A stretch of 64,000 nucleotides of DNA. It comes from Microbacterium sp. UFMG61. GTDB taxonomy: Bacteria > Actinomycetota > Actinomycetes > Actinomycetales > Microbacteriaceae. The number at the start of each line of letters is the position of its first letter. The stretch's first letter is position 1. A program made the translations under genes and the position numbers. The notes beneath the pieces are model-generated. The model saw only the letters and a list, made by a program, of their open reading frames with translations, was not told the origin of the DNA and ran no database searches. Below, piece after piece: positions 1 to 9,473 of this stretch. The DNA lies in NCBI RefSeq assembly GCF_015354505.1, contig NZ_JACAFP010000007.1, positions 161,317 through 225,316 of the forward strand, in the 5' to 3' direction.

Positions 1-189
1 AACACCAGCGCGTCGGTCACCTTCAAGCCCGGCACGGGCATCACCGGCAGCCACCTCAACGTCAATGCCGTGGTGCCCGGCATCACTGCGGAGGCACTCC
101 AGGAGATCGCCGCGGGAGCCAAGGTCGGCTGCCCGGTGTCCCAGGCGCTGGCCGGCATCGAGATCACGCTCGAGGCCACACTCGCCTGA
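1..189 (+). CDS. OsmC-family peroxiredoxin, C-terminal part (5' end outside window)
   Basis: The first 62 codons are open and end at TGA 187-189. The residues match the C-terminal half of OsmC/Ohr-type thiol peroxidases, which reduce organic hydroperoxides in the cytoplasm. The stretch with GSHLNV, then VPGIT, then VGCPVSQAL is typical, and the Cys in GCPVS corresponds to the second active-site cysteine of the family. The first cysteine and the start codon lie outside the window. OsmC rather than Ohr is judged from this segment only. It converges on the minus-strand gene that ends at 196. Confidence 0.75.
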   Translation, partial: NTSASVTFKPGTGITGSHLNVNAVVPGITAEALQEIAAGAKVGCPVSQALAGIEITLEATLA

Positions 190-195
190 GCCGGG

Positions 196-633
196 TCAGC
201 CTCGAGAGAGGCGAATCGCCTCGCGGATGCTGGCGCGGGCGTCTTTGCGGCGCCCTGCCGCATCCTGAACGACGCCGAGGCGGTAACGGGCTCGCCAATC
301 GCCGGGCGCGGACGCAGCCGCGTCGGCATAGCGTGCGATCAGCGGGCCGGCGTCCGCGCGCGCGATTCGACCACTCGGAGTGAGCTCGCTCTCGGCCTCG
401 GGCATGCCGCCCTCAGCATCGAGTTCACGCCCGAGACGATCCGCGCCGAACCCGAACTGCATCTCGCGGACGAGCGCCCACCCGCCGATCGGCGCCAGCA
501 CGATCAGTGCGATCCCCATCCCGATCGAGACCGTTGTGCCCACCGCGAAGAACATCACCGCGAGCCAGACGCACACGGCGAGGTAGACCAGCAGTGCCCC
601 GGCCATGAGTGCCACGCCGATCCGTGACATCAC
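196..633 (-). CDS. Small membrane protein with TPR-like C-terminus
   Basis: This 145-residue protein has two hydrophobic helices (about residues 7-30 and 36-55), then a charged cytoplasmic part. The end of the protein (about residues 100-145, RYADAAAS to AIRLSRG) looks like one and a half TPR helices. No enzymatic motif is visible. The GTG start overlaps the dapB stop by 4 bp (GTGA, followed directly by ATG), so the two are probably cotranslated. I do not recognise a named family. Its place right after dapB suggests cotranscription, not a shared function. Confidence 0.7.
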   Translation of the reverse strand: MMSRIGVALMAGALLVYLAVCVWLAVMFFAVGTTVSIGMGIALIVLAPIGGWALVREMQFGFGADRLGRELDAEGGMPEAESELTPSGRIARADAGPLIARYADAAASAPGDWRARYRLGVVQDAAGRRKDARASIREAIRLSRG

Positions 634-1370
634 GAGCGGATGCCGATGTCGATCATGTTCTCGAGTCCGACGACGACACCGGTCGATGTCGCCGCGAACG
701 GAACGGCGATGCGGATTCCAGGTGCATACGCGAGGGCGGGCTCGACCGTGTCATGCGTGAACGTCAACGACTCGCCGGGTCCCGACAGGATGACCTCCTG
801 CTTGGCGACGACGCCGGGACGACGGAGGGAATGGATCGGCACGCTGCCCACCTGCTGGCCACGGGCCCTCTGGTCGGCGTGCGGCGCGCTGACAGGCCCC
901 AGCTCGGCCCGCGCGGCCGCGATCAGCTCGGCCGTCCGCACGGCGGTGCCGCTGGGTGAATCGACCTTCTTCTCGTGGTGCGCCTCGACGATCTCGACCG
1001 ATCCGAAGTACGGTGCGGCGGCCGCGGCCATCGCGGAGCCCAGCACAGAACCGAGCGAGAAGTTCGGGATGAAGACGATTCCTGTTCCGGAGTCCTCGAC
1101 CAACGGGCGAACCAGCGCGATGCGCTCCGCAGACCATCCGGAGGTCGCGACGAGCACGTTGATGCCACGCTCCACGGCCGCTCGCACGACGTCGACACTC
1201 ACCTGAGGCGTGGTCGCGTCGATCACGAGATCCGCTCCATCCAGCTCGGCGAGGTCGCTCTGAGAGGTGAGCACTCGGTTCACCTCGAAACCCTCGAGCT
1301 CGTTCACCACTGCGTGGATGATCGAGCCGAGCTTCCCGGTCCCGCCGACGAGAGCTACCTGAGTGGTCAT
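630..1370 (-). CDS. dapB: 4-hydroxy-tetrahydrodipicolinate reductase
   Basis: DapB catalyses the NAD(P)H-dependent reduction step of the diaminopimelate/lysine pathway in the cytoplasm. The 246-residue length is normal. The N-terminal nucleotide-binding loop is VGGTGKLGS (residues 8-16). The signature around residues 129-141 (EAHHEKK then DSPSGT) carries the catalytic His pair, the Lys, and the substrate-binding SGT. The ATG start is preceded by TAGACT with a 6-nt gap (1377-1382), so the mRNA is probably leaderless. The downstream small membrane gene overlaps its stop by 4 bp. Confidence 0.95.
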   Translation of the reverse strand: MTTQVALVGGTGKLGSIIHAVVNELEGFEVNRVLTSQSDLAELDGADLVIDATTPQVSVDVVRAAVERGINVLVATSGWSAERIALVRPLVEDSGTGIVFIPNFSLGSVLGSAMAAAAAPYFGSVEIVEAHHEKKVDSPSGTAVRTAELIAAARAELGPVSAPHADQRARGQQVGSVPIHSLRRPGVVAKQEVILSGPGESLTFTHDTVEPALAYAPGIRIAVPFAATSTGVVVGLENMIDIGIRS

Positions 1371-1455
1371 GCGTCCAGTCTATTTCTCGACGGGAGCCTG
1401 CCACCGCTCACGCTCGGCGCGGCGAGCGAGAGCGCAGAGGGGATTGGTCCGAGGC

Positions 1456-2058
1456 TCAGACCGGCATGTGATCGGGAATGCCGGTGCGCAGTTCCACCGG
1501 CAGATGCCCGGTGTCGTTGTGCGTCAGCAGCGTCCAGGGACGCCCCTGCTTCTGGGCGATCACGGTGAGCCCGCAATGGGCCTGGTTCAGAGTCATCCAT
1601 CGCCACTCCGGCGCTCCGAGCACCTCACGGACGAACCACGAGATCACGAAGTTGTGCGTGATCAGCACCTCGTGCACGTCACCCGGCTTGCGAACCAGGA
1701 ACTCGTTGACCGCGTCGAACATCTGCGCGCGTCCGGCTTCGATCTCGGCGTCGGTGACCGAGCCGAAGAAGGGCTCGTACGCGGCAGGGGTCTCTTCGGT
1801 CATCCCGGTCGGCACGCAGTCGAACAGCAGCGCAGTGGCCTCCGGATCGACCGATGGCAGTCGCTCGGCGATGGCACGCGCCGTCTCAGCCGCACGCAGG
1901 AGGGGCGAATGCCAGACGGCGTCGAGCGGAAGCCCCGAGAGACGATCGGCGATCAACTCGGCCTGACGCTGACCTCGCGGCGAGAGCGGGCCGTCGGTGA
2001 GGCCGTGCTCGGCATCCTGGTGCTCGCCATGCCTGACCAGATATATGTAATGCGTCAC
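1456..2058 (-). CDS. Histidine phosphatase family protein
   Basis: This 200-residue protein belongs to the phosphoglycerate-mutase-like branch of histidine phosphatases. The catalytic RHGE motif is at about residues 9-12 (YLVRHGEHQD), and a second His lies in LITHNF near residue 134. An Arg for phosphate binding follows in SPLLRAAETA. The substrate cannot be told from sequence; members include phosphoglycerate mutases, cobalamin-pathway phosphatases and sugar phosphatases. The start is GTG (GTG ACG CAT). An 80-nt gap separates it from the aldo/keto-reductase-like gene upstream. Confidence 0.85.
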   Translation of the reverse strand: MTHYIYLVRHGEHQDAEHGLTDGPLSPRGQRQAELIADRLSGLPLDAVWHSPLLRAAETARAIAERLPSVDPEATALLFDCVPTGMTEETPAAYEPFFGSVTDAEIEAGRAQMFDAVNEFLVRKPGDVHEVLITHNFVISWFVREVLGAPEWRWMTLNQAHCGLTVIAQKQGRPWTLLTHNDTGHLPVELRTGIPDHMPV

Positions 2059-2138
2059 TCACTCGCTCGCTTCATCGACAGCGTCCTCCGGAATCCCCTC
2101 CACCCTATGCCAGGTATGTGACGGGGGTGTGTCGACGC

Positions 2139-3167
2139 TCAGTTCCCGGCTCGAGTGAGGTCGGCGATCTGCACGCGCGACAGCGCGACACCCGCACCCT
2201 GCATGAGCTCGTCGACATGCTCGGCGGCGAACGCGTTCACGATCGGAGCGACGACGGTCCTCTGCGCGAGCAACCAGGCGATCGACACCGCAGCGACGGG
2301 GAGCGCGAGCTCGGCGGCGACCTGATCGAGAGCCTTGAGCACCTTCGTACCGCGTCGGTTGAGGTTGCCGCGCAGCTGCTCGCCACGCACGCTGCGCGAG
2401 GTGAGCGACTTGGTGCGGTGACGCCCGGAGAGGAACCCGTGCTCCAGGGCATGGGAGGGCGTGACCGCGAGGTTCTGAGCGCCCGCGACGAGTCTGAGAT
2501 CGCCCTCGAACGCCTGGCGGCGGATGAGATTGTACGGCGAATCGATGACCTCGACGCGCGGGTAGCCGGCGGAGGCGAGGATGCGGGCCTCCACGAGACG
2601 CTCGGGGGCGAAGCCGTACGCGCCGAGCGCACCGACTTTGCCCGCCTCGACGAGCCACTCGACGGTCGCCAGGGTGTCTTCGAGATTCGTCGTCGCGTCG
2701 AGCGTGGCATCGAGGTAGAGGACGTCGATGCGCTCGACACCGAGACGCGTGAGCGAGCCTTCGACCGCGCGGACCAGGTTCGTTGACCCGAGGCCGGGAT
2801 TATCGGCGTGCGCACCGATCCTGACGCTGAGCAGCGCGCTCTCGCGTCGTCCGCGGGAACGGAGCCATTGCCCGATGATGTGCTCGCTTCGTCCGCCGGA
2901 GAACCCGTCTGCCGTGTGGATGGCATTGCCACCGAACTCGACGTACCGATCGAGGATTCCGTGGCTGGTCTCGAGGTCGACGTTCCAGCCGAACTCGGCC
3001 GCTCCGAGCATCAGCGGGAATGTGTCGAATCCGGTCTCGCCGAGCGGAACACGAATGCCCTCCCCGACACCGGGACCCACGATCGGGATGGGAGCGGAAG
3101 GGTGCTCCGCAGCCTGCGCCTGCGCGCGCTCGGGCGGCGTCCCTGCGCCTACGCTGAACAACCGCAT
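2139..3167 (-). CDS. Aldo/keto reductase-fold protein lacking the catalytic tetrad
   Basis: The 342-residue protein has the overall aldo/keto reductase pattern: GRSEHIIGQWL, TNLVRAVEGSLTRLGVERID, LEDTLATVEWLVEAGKVGALG, and a late AWLLAQ segment. However, the four family catalytic positions are all changed. The Asp/Tyr pair (normally DTAxxY) is HTADGF, giving His84 and Phe89. The Lys in the next strand is Arg116 (SVRIG). The His after the third strand is Ala154 (YLDATLD). By family knowledge this should not support normal carbonyl reduction, so it may be a binding or regulatory protein. An SD-like GTGAGG precedes the ATG. An N-terminal extension of about 35 residues precedes the barrel. Confidence 0.8.
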   Translation of the reverse strand: MRLFSVGAGTPPERAQAQAAEHPSAPIPIVGPGVGEGIRVPLGETGFDTFPLMLGAAEFGWNVDLETSHGILDRYVEFGGNAIHTADGFSGGRSEHIIGQWLRSRGRRESALLSVRIGAHADNPGLGSTNLVRAVEGSLTRLGVERIDVLYLDATLDATTNLEDTLATVEWLVEAGKVGALGAYGFAPERLVEARILASAGYPRVEVIDSPYNLIRRQAFEGDLRLVAGAQNLAVTPSHALEHGFLSGRHRTKSLTSRSVRGEQLRGNLNRRGTKVLKALDQVAAELALPVAAVSIAWLLAQRTVVAPIVNAFAAEHVDELMQGAGVALSRVQIADLTRAGN

Positions 3168-3326
3168 TTCCTCACCCCCGCGTCGATCGGTGCGATCCGA
3201 TCTGCGTCACTGCCTTCGATGCACCCCCCGGTGCGTACTTCGAGGGTATTCGAGAACCGCGAACGCTCCGACCAATCCGTGGAACGGCGGGAAAACTTCC
3301 AATAACGGTTTGATCACATCGGATAC

Positions 3327-3367
3327 GACGAAGCCCGGATCGTCGTAGTGGCGACCCGGGCTTCGTC
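3327..3367 (-). terminator. Stem-loop after pnp
   Basis: A perfect 12-bp inverted repeat (GACGAAGCCCGG at 3327-3338, CCGGGCTTCGTC at 3356-3367) with a 17-nt loop begins 17 nt after the pnp stop. There is no clear U-tract, so it may act as a high-GC terminator or as a 3'-end stabiliser. The rest of the gap up to the upstream neighbour's start at 3167 shows nothing else I can name. Confidence 0.6.
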
Positions 3368-3383
3368 TGCGGAGAGCTGTCGA

Positions 3384-5660
3384 TTACTCGGCTGCGGCCT
3401 CTTCGGCAGGAGCAGCGTCCGCAGCGGGAGCATCGTCGAGCACGGGCTCGAGCGACAGCTTGCCGCGGTCGTCGATCTTCGTGATCTTCACGAGGATCTT
3501 CTGACCCACGGACAGCACGTCGTCGACGTTCTCGACACGCTTGCCACCGGCGAGCTTGCGCACCTCGGTGACGTGCAGCAGGCCGTCCTTGCCCGGGAGC
3601 AGCGAGACGAACGCACCGAACGTCGCGATCTTGACGACGGTTCCGAGGAACTGCTCGCCCACCTCGGGGTTGGTCGGGTTGGCGATCGCGTTGACCTGGG
3701 CACGGGCTGCCTCGGCCGAGGGACCGTCGGTCGCGCCGATGTAGACGGTGCCGTCCTCCTCGATGGAGATCTGCGCACCGGTCTCATCCTGGATCGCGTT
3801 GATCGTCTTGCCCTTCGGGCCGATCAGCTCACCGATCTTGTCGACCGGGATCTGCACGCTGATGACGCGAGGCGCGGTGGGCGCCATCTCGTCGGGAGCG
3901 TCGATCGCGGCGTTCAGGACGTTGAGGATCGTCAGACGCGCGTCGCGGGCCTGGGTCAGCGCGCCGGCGAGCACCGACGACGGGATGCCGTCGAGCTTCG
4001 TGTCGAGCTGGATCGCCGTGACGAACTCGCTGGTGCCGGCGACCTTGAAGTCCATGTCGCCGAGCGCGTCCTCCGCACCGAGGATGTCGGTGAGTGCGGC
4101 GTAGCGCGTCTCACCGTCGACCTCGTCGGAGACGAGACCCATCGCGATACCGGCGACGGCTGCGCGCAGCGGCACACCGGCGTTCAGCAGCGACAGGGTC
4201 GACGCGCAGACGGAGCCCATCGACGTCGAGCCGTTCGAGCTCAGCGCCTCGGAGACCTGACGGATCGCGTAGGGGAACTCCTCGCGGCTCGGCAGCACCG
4301 GCACGAGTGCGCGCTCGGCGAGGAAGCCGTGCCCGATCTCGCGACGCTTCGGCGAACCGACACGGCCGGTCTCACCGGTCGAGTAGGGCGGGAAGTTGTA
4401 GTGGTGCATGTAGCGCTTGCTCGTCGTGGGCGACAGCGAGTCGATCTGCTGCTCCATCTTGAGCATGTTCAGCGTGGTGACGCCCATGATCTGGGTCTCG
4501 CCGCGCTGGAAGATCGCCGAGCCATGAACGCGCGGGATGACCTGCACCTCTGCGTCCAGCGGACGGATGTCCGCCAGGCCACGGCCGTCCATGCGCACGC
4601 TCTCCGTGAGGATGCGGCCGCGGACGATCTTCTTCGTGACGGACTTGTACGCCGCGGAGAACTCGATCGGGGCTCCAGCCGGAAGGTTTCCGGCCTCGAC
4701 CGCTTCGATGAGCTGCGCCTTGACGCGGTCCTTGACCTCGTCGTCCTTGCCCTGACGCTCCAGCTTGTCGGCGATCTGGTAGACGTTCACCAGGTCGTCG
4801 TACGAGCGCTCGGCAACGAAGTCGTAGACCTCGCTGGAGTACGGCGGGAAGACCGGGTACACGCCCGGCTCCTTCGCAGCGGTGGCTGCGAGCTCGGCCT
4901 GAGCCTTGACGAGCTGCGCGATGAAGGGCTTCGACGCTTCGAGACCCTGCGCGACGACAGTCTCGTCGGGCTTCGTGGCGCCGGCCTTGATCAGGTTCCA
5001 GCTGCCCTCGGTGGCCTCGGCCTCGACCATCATGATCGCGACGTCTTCGGTGCCGTCGGCCTTGGTGACGACACGACCGGCGACGATCAGGTCGAACACG
5101 GCCTCGCTGACCTGCTCGGCGGTCGGGAACGCGACCCACTGGTCGGCGTGCTCGCCGTGGCCGGGGATGAACGCGAGGCGCACGCCGGCGACGGGGCCCG
5201 AGAACGGGAGACCCGAGATCTGCGTCGACGCGGAGGCAGCGTTGATCGCGAGAGCGTCGTAGAACTCGCCCGGAGCGATGGAGAGAACGGTGATGACGAT
5301 CTGGACCTCGTTGCGGAGGCCGTCGACGAACGACGGACGCAGCGGACGGTCGATCAGTCGGCAGACCAGGATCGCCTCGGTGGAGGGGCGTCCCTCGCGA
5401 CGGAAGAACGAGCCGGGGATCTTGCCTGCTGCGTACGAACGCTCTTCGACGTCGACCGTCAGCGGGAAGAAGTCGAAGCCCTCACGCGGGTGCTTGCCTG
5501 CGCTCGTGGCCGAGAGGAGCATGGTCTCGCCGTCGAGGTACGCGGCGACTGCGCCCTGAGCCTGCTGCGCGAGGCGGCCGGTCTCGAAGCGGATGGTGCG
5601 GGTGCCGAAGCGGCCGTTGTCGAGAACGGCCTCGGTGGCGGTGATTTCAGGACCTTCCAA
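3384..5660 (-). CDS. pnp: Polyribonucleotide nucleotidyltransferase (PNPase)
   Basis: PNPase is the trimeric 3'-5' phosphorolytic exoribonuclease of mRNA decay. The 758-residue protein shows two RNase PH domains with the FFRREGRPS and [15 protein letters not shown] type motifs, then a KH domain ([20 protein letters not shown], about residue 595 on) and an S1 domain ([21 protein letters not shown], about residue 675 on). The tail is Ala/Glu-rich. The start codon reads TTG, preceded by AAGGAGAG with good spacing. Upstream there is a perfect GACTCGCGAGTC palindrome (5683-5694) in the likely leader; pnp leaders are often structured targets of autoregulation. rpsO is not adjacent. Confidence 0.97.
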   Translation of the reverse strand: MEGPEITATEAVLDNGRFGTRTIRFETGRLAQQAQGAVAAYLDGETMLLSATSAGKHPREGFDFFPLTVDVEERSYAAGKIPGSFFRREGRPSTEAILVCRLIDRPLRPSFVDGLRNEVQIVITVLSIAPGEFYDALAINAASASTQISGLPFSGPVAGVRLAFIPGHGEHADQWVAFPTAEQVSEAVFDLIVAGRVVTKADGTEDVAIMMVEAEATEGSWNLIKAGATKPDETVVAQGLEASKPFIAQLVKAQAELAATAAKEPGVYPVFPPYSSEVYDFVAERSYDDLVNVYQIADKLERQGKDDEVKDRVKAQLIEAVEAGNLPAGAPIEFSAAYKSVTKKIVRGRILTESVRMDGRGLADIRPLDAEVQVIPRVHGSAIFQRGETQIMGVTTLNMLKMEQQIDSLSPTTSKRYMHHYNFPPYSTGETGRVGSPKRREIGHGFLAERALVPVLPSREEFPYAIRQVSEALSSNGSTSMGSVCASTLSLLNAGVPLRAAVAGIAMGLVSDEVDGETRYAALTDILGAEDALGDMDFKVAGTSEFVTAIQLDTKLDGIPSSVLAGALTQARDARLTILNVLNAAIDAPDEMAPTAPRVISVQIPVDKIGELIGPKGKTINAIQDETGAQISIEEDGTVYIGATDGPSAEAARAQVNAIANPTNPEVGEQFLGTVVKIATFGAFVSLLPGKDGLLHVTEVRKLAGGKRVENVDDVLSVGQKILVKITKIDDRGKLSLEPVLDDAPAADAAPAEEAAAE

Positions 5661-6023
5661 GAGGTCTCTCCTTCTTTGTTTAGACTCGCGAGTCCGTATG
5701 ACGCGCGAGCGTGTTCATGAAGGAGCGGATGCGGCCGGATACGGGCGCGCGGGCATTCCCGCGAATGTCACCTGCGCTGGCCACCAGTAGAAAGCCACCC
5801 GACGACCCGCCGAGGAACCCACCACAGGGGACCAGCTCTCCGCCGATCGCTCCATGAGTCGATATGAAGTTGTGCAGCCGACAGACGTCGACCTCCCTCA
5901 GCCTACCAGCGGCACTACGAAAACCCCCGCGACCGCGCCCTCCGGATATCCGGACACGCCGCAGCCACACGGCGTTCACCGGCCGGATGCCGACTCGTCC
6001 GGAGCATCCGCTGTCCTGGGATC
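5661..6023. other. 363-bp divergent intergenic region (pnp / UDP-sugar dehydrogenase)
   Basis: This gap holds the pnp leader with its SD (about 5665-5675) and a 12-bp palindrome (5683-5694). It also holds a perfect 14-bp palindrome TCCGGATATCCGGA at 5941-5954, about 70 bp before the dehydrogenase start. A possible small reading frame on the minus strand (5680-5979) has no family features and no convincing start, so I do not call a gene. No other structure was recognised. Confidence 0.5.
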
Positions 6024-7334
6024 ATGCGTATGTCAGTGATCGGATGCGGGTACCTGGGTGCCGTGCATGCCGCAGCGATGGCCTCACTCGGACACGACGT
6101 CGTGGGTATCGACGTCGACGCGCAGAAGGTCGCAGCGCTGGCGAGCGGCGCCGCGCCGTTCTTCGAGCCACAGCTCGCTGAGCTCCTGCAGGAGGGCCTT
6201 GCCTCAGGTCGATTGCGATTCAGCACCGAAATGTCGGATGCGTCCGGGGCGGCAGTCCACTTCATCGCCGTCGGCACGCCCCAGACCGCGGGCGGACATG
6301 CCGCGGATCTGCAGTTCGTCGACGCCGCTGTGGCCGCGCTGCTCCCCCACCTGCGCCCAGGAGACGTGGTCGCCGGCAAGTCGACGGTGCCGGTGGGCAC
6401 GGCCGAGCGCCTGTGCACTGCGATCACCGACTCCGGTGCGACCCTGGTGTGGAACCCCGAGTTCCTCCGCGAGGGATGGGCGGTGCACGACACGATCTCG
6501 CCTGACCGCCTGGTGGTGGGTGTCCCCTCCGGAGACGATGGCGAACGAGCCGCCGACCTCCTGCGCGAGGCGTACCGCCCCGCGGTCGAGGCGGGGACGC
6601 CATTCCTCGTGACCGATCTGGCGACGGCCGAGCTCGTCAAGGGCGCCGCGAACGCCTTCCTCGCGACCAAGATCTCGTTCATCAACGCGATGGCCGAGAT
6701 CGCGGAGGCCGCGGGTGCCGATGTCGCCCTCCTCGCGGACGCGCTCGGGCACGACACCCGGATCGGACGGAGATATCTGGGCTCGGGCATCGGGTTCGGC
6801 GGCGGCTGCCTTCCGAAGGACATCCGCGCCTTCGCCGCACGGGCCGAGGAGCTCGGACGAGGCGAGGCCGTCGGATTCCTGCGCGAGGTCGACTCGATCA
6901 ACCTCCGGCGACGTGACAGAGCCGTCCAGCTCGTCGTCGACGCCCTGGGCGGGCTTGTCTTCGGACGGCGGATCGCGGTGCTCGGAGCCGCGTTCAAGCC
7001 CTTCAGCGATGACATCCGCGACTCCCCCGCCCTCGATGTGGCGGTGCGACTGCGCGGTCTCGGCGCGGACGTGATCGTCACGGACCCTGCTGCTCTCGAC
7101 AATGCGAGGGCCGCGCACCCGCAGCTCGGCTACGCCGCCGAGCGCGACGAGGCGCTGCGAGACGCGGATGCCGTCGTGATCGCCACGGAGTGGGATCTCT
7201 ACCGCCGCCAGATGACCCCCGAGCACGCAGGGTCTCTCGTCGCGGGACGAGTCATGATCGACGGCCGGAACTGTCTGGACGCGGCCGCCTGGCGCGCTGC
7301 CGGATGGACCTATCACGGCATGGGGCGCCGCTGA
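6024..7334 (+). CDS. UDP-glucose/GDP-mannose dehydrogenase family protein
   Basis: This 436-residue protein oxidises an NDP-sugar to the uronic acid with NAD+, most likely UDP-glucose to UDP-glucuronate. The N-terminal Rossmann motif is VIGCGYLGAVHAAAMA (from residue 5). The catalytic cysteine is Cys262 in GFGGGCLPKD, and the central helix has ELVKGAANAFLATKISFINAM. The C-terminal UDP-binding domain begins near residue 310. A second in-frame ATG lies two codons in (M-R-M). It neighbours a glycosyltransferase fusion gene read from the other strand, which fits envelope polysaccharide or glycolipid synthesis, but the two converge and are not one operon. Confidence 0.9.
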   Translation: MRMSVIGCGYLGAVHAAAMASLGHDVVGIDVDAQKVAALASGAAPFFEPQLAELLQEGLASGRLRFSTEMSDASGAAVHFIAVGTPQTAGGHAADLQFVDAAVAALLPHLRPGDVVAGKSTVPVGTAERLCTAITDSGATLVWNPEFLREGWAVHDTISPDRLVVGVPSGDDGERAADLLREAYRPAVEAGTPFLVTDLATAELVKGAANAFLATKISFINAMAEIAEAAGADVALLADALGHDTRIGRRYLGSGIGFGGGCLPKDIRAFAARAEELGRGEAVGFLREVDSINLRRRDRAVQLVVDALGGLVFGRRIAVLGAAFKPFSDDIRDSPALDVAVRLRGLGADVIVTDPAALDNARAAHPQLGYAAERDEALRDADAVVIATEWDLYRRQMTPEHAGSLVAGRVMIDGRNCLDAAAWRAAGWTYHGMGRR

Positions 7335-7393
7335 TCGCACGCGGTCCACGCGTCACAGCCACTCGAGCGACAGGCGCGCTCGCCTCGGGCCCC

Positions 7394-9334
7394 TCAGCTC
7401 ACCCTCACTCCGCGGCGCGAGTTCGACCGGCCCAGGTACACGTAGTCGTCGTGCTTCGCCGTGCGCCCGTCGCCGGCGGTACGACCGTGCATCCGGCGCC
7501 ACACCCAGGGCAGGGCGTGCCTGCGCCACCACAGCCCCGCACCGATCGGCTCGTTCTCGTGCAGTGCCGCGTCGAGTGCGCCGAGCGCGTCCGCGTGCGG
7601 GACGGCCAGCAGTTCGCCGGCTCGATATGCAAGGAAGCGGTGACCGCGGCTGCTGAGGTGCACGAGGTCCTCGCCCCAGTTCGTCCGATCCGGAAGGGTC
7701 GGGTGCAGGTCGGTGTCGATCAGGATCGCTCCCGTGCGGGCGGCGATGCCCGCGAGCGCTGTCGCGAAGGCCGCGAAGCGCCGAGAGTACATCGCCGCCG
7801 CCCGTCGACGAGGCAGGAACGGCGTGACCAGCACGACATCCGCTCCGATTCCGCGGAGTCTGCGCACCGCACCCTCGAGCTCCGCGGCGAGCGCAGGGAT
7901 GTCGACGCTCGGCTTCACCAGATCGTTCGCGCCGATGAGGATCGACACGAGGTCAGGTTCGAGCTCGAGGGCACGGGGGAGCTGGATCCCGCAGACGTCC
8001 CGGACGCGCTTCGACCTGATCGCGAGGTTCGCGTAGTGCAGGCCGCCCCGGGCGGCGAGCAGGAGCGCGAGGCGGTCAGCCCATCCGCGCAGGGCGCCGT
8101 CGGGCGCCGGGTCGCAGAGGCCTTCGGTGAGCGAGTCCCCCATCGCGACGTAGCGCTGCCAGCGGCGGGCCTCGACGGGGGCGGTGATCTCTGGGCGGGT
8201 CAGACGACGGGCCCGGAGCCCTGAGTCCACGGCGCGGAGCATCCTCGCTTCGTCGAAGTGCCCCAGCAGCTGGTCGCACACGCTCGCCCAGCTGCGCCCC
8301 TGCACCGCCTCGTGACCGGCTGCACCGAAAGCTCTGCGCTTACGCTCGTCTCCGGCGAGGTCGGCGACCCTCATGTGCAGGTCGTCGAGGTCACCCGGGC
8401 GGTAGAGCCAGCCGTCGATCCCCATCCTGACGAGATCCAGGGGTCCGCCTCGTCCGGTGGCGACGACCGGCACGCCGCCCGCATGCGCCTCCTGCAGCGT
8501 CTGACCGAACGTCTCACTCTCCCCCGGATGCACGAACACGTCGAACGACGCCATCGCCGCGGCGAGCGCCTGCCCATCGAGGTGACCGAGGAACACCGCC
8601 CGCGGCATCAGGTTCATCAGCGCGGCGCGGCTCGGGCCGTCGCCGACGATCACGAGTCTGGCGCCGGGGATGCTCTGCAGCACGGCGAGATCCTCGACCT
8701 GCTTCTCCGGTGCGAGTCGGCCGACGTACCCGATCACGACATCACCGCCCCACTGCGCTCGCAGCTCGTCACTGCGGCGAGAGGGCTGGAAGCGCTCGGC
8801 GTCCACCCCTCTGCCCCACCGGCGTACCCGATCGACCCCGAGGGAGGCGAGACGCTCAGTGGAGTCTGCCGACGGTGCGAGCGTGAGAGTCGCCCGGCGG
8901 TGGAGCCGTGCGATGTGCGAGTGAGCGATCGCGGTCGTCGCAGGGACCCGGTATCGCTCGGTGTACGCGGCGACATCGGTCTGGTAGGCGGCGATCGCGG
9001 CGATGTCGAGCCGCTCTGCGGCGAGCGCTCCACGCCAGCCCAGCGCGAAGGGCGACGCGAGATGCACGACGTCGGGCTGGAAGCGACGCAGAGACGCGGC
9101 GACCCGGTGGGCGGGTGAGGTCCCCACTCGCACGGTGCGGTACCCGGGGAGCGCGATGCTCGGGATCGGTTCGACAACGGCCCCGCTGATCTCGGTGGGT
9201 ATGCCGTCGGCATCCGGGGCGATCACGTGGGCCTGATGGCCGGTGCGTTCGAGGTGCGTGAGGATCTGCAGGACGGATCCGGTCACACCGTTCATGTGCG
9301 GAAGGAAGGACTCTGTCACGATCGCGACTCTCAC
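7394..9334 (-). CDS. Glycosyltransferase (GT4-type) fused to SGNH/GDSL hydrolase
   Basis: One uninterrupted 646-codon frame encodes two enzyme domains. Residues 1-360 form a GT-B glycosyltransferase resembling the actinobacterial mannosyltransferases of the MgtA/PimB type: an N-terminal HMNGVTGS loop, IGYVGRLAPEKQ, and the EX7E motif with Glu274 and Glu282. Residues 395-580 form an SGNH hydrolase with GDS (Ser401), GAND (468-471) and DLVH (Asp556, His559), the complete catalytic triad and oxyanion-hole set. The start is GTG, with CATCCT 6 nt upstream. The donor sugar and the acyl substrate are unknown. A role in glycolipid or envelope polymer decoration is inference. See findings. Confidence 0.9.
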   Translation of the reverse strand: MRVAIVTESFLPHMNGVTGSVLQILTHLERTGHQAHVIAPDADGIPTEISGAVVEPIPSIALPGYRTVRVGTSPAHRVAASLRRFQPDVVHLASPFALGWRGALAAERLDIAAIAAYQTDVAAYTERYRVPATTAIAHSHIARLHRRATLTLAPSADSTERLASLGVDRVRRWGRGVDAERFQPSRRSDELRAQWGGDVVIGYVGRLAPEKQVEDLAVLQSIPGARLVIVGDGPSRAALMNLMPRAVFLGHLDGQALAAAMASFDVFVHPGESETFGQTLQEAHAGGVPVVATGRGGPLDLVRMGIDGWLYRPGDLDDLHMRVADLAGDERKRRAFGAAGHEAVQGRSWASVCDQLLGHFDEARMLRAVDSGLRARRLTRPEITAPVEARRWQRYVAMGDSLTEGLCDPAPDGALRGWADRLALLLAARGGLHYANLAIRSKRVRDVCGIQLPRALELEPDLVSILIGANDLVKPSVDIPALAAELEGAVRRLRGIGADVVLVTPFLPRRRAAAMYSRRFAAFATALAGIAARTGAILIDTDLHPTLPDRTNWGEDLVHLSSRGHRFLAYRAGELLAVPHADALGALDAALHENEPIGAGLWWRRHALPWVWRRMHGRTAGDGRTAKHDDYVYLGRSNSRRGVRVS

Positions 9335-9473
9335 ATGCCCAGGATGCCGTCGCCGGAGTGCGCCGCAGGCAGGAAAACCCTCCGATCACCAGAAGTTCAC
9401 CGGATGCTGGAGCGCGCGTCACCGGCTATCCGGACGTTGGTTCCCGTTCACCTGCGCAGAGCACTCTGAAGGC

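Noticed and set aside
3348..5720. 790-codon open frame on the plus strand antisense to pnp
   Set aside because: It mirrors pnp, whose protein is complete and unmistakable. The antisense translation is Arg/Asp/Val-rich with no domain, as expected from high GC at third positions.
5680..5979. Possible 99-codon gene on the minus strand in the pnp leader region
   Set aside because: No SD, no family features, and Arg/Gly-rich composition like other chance frames.
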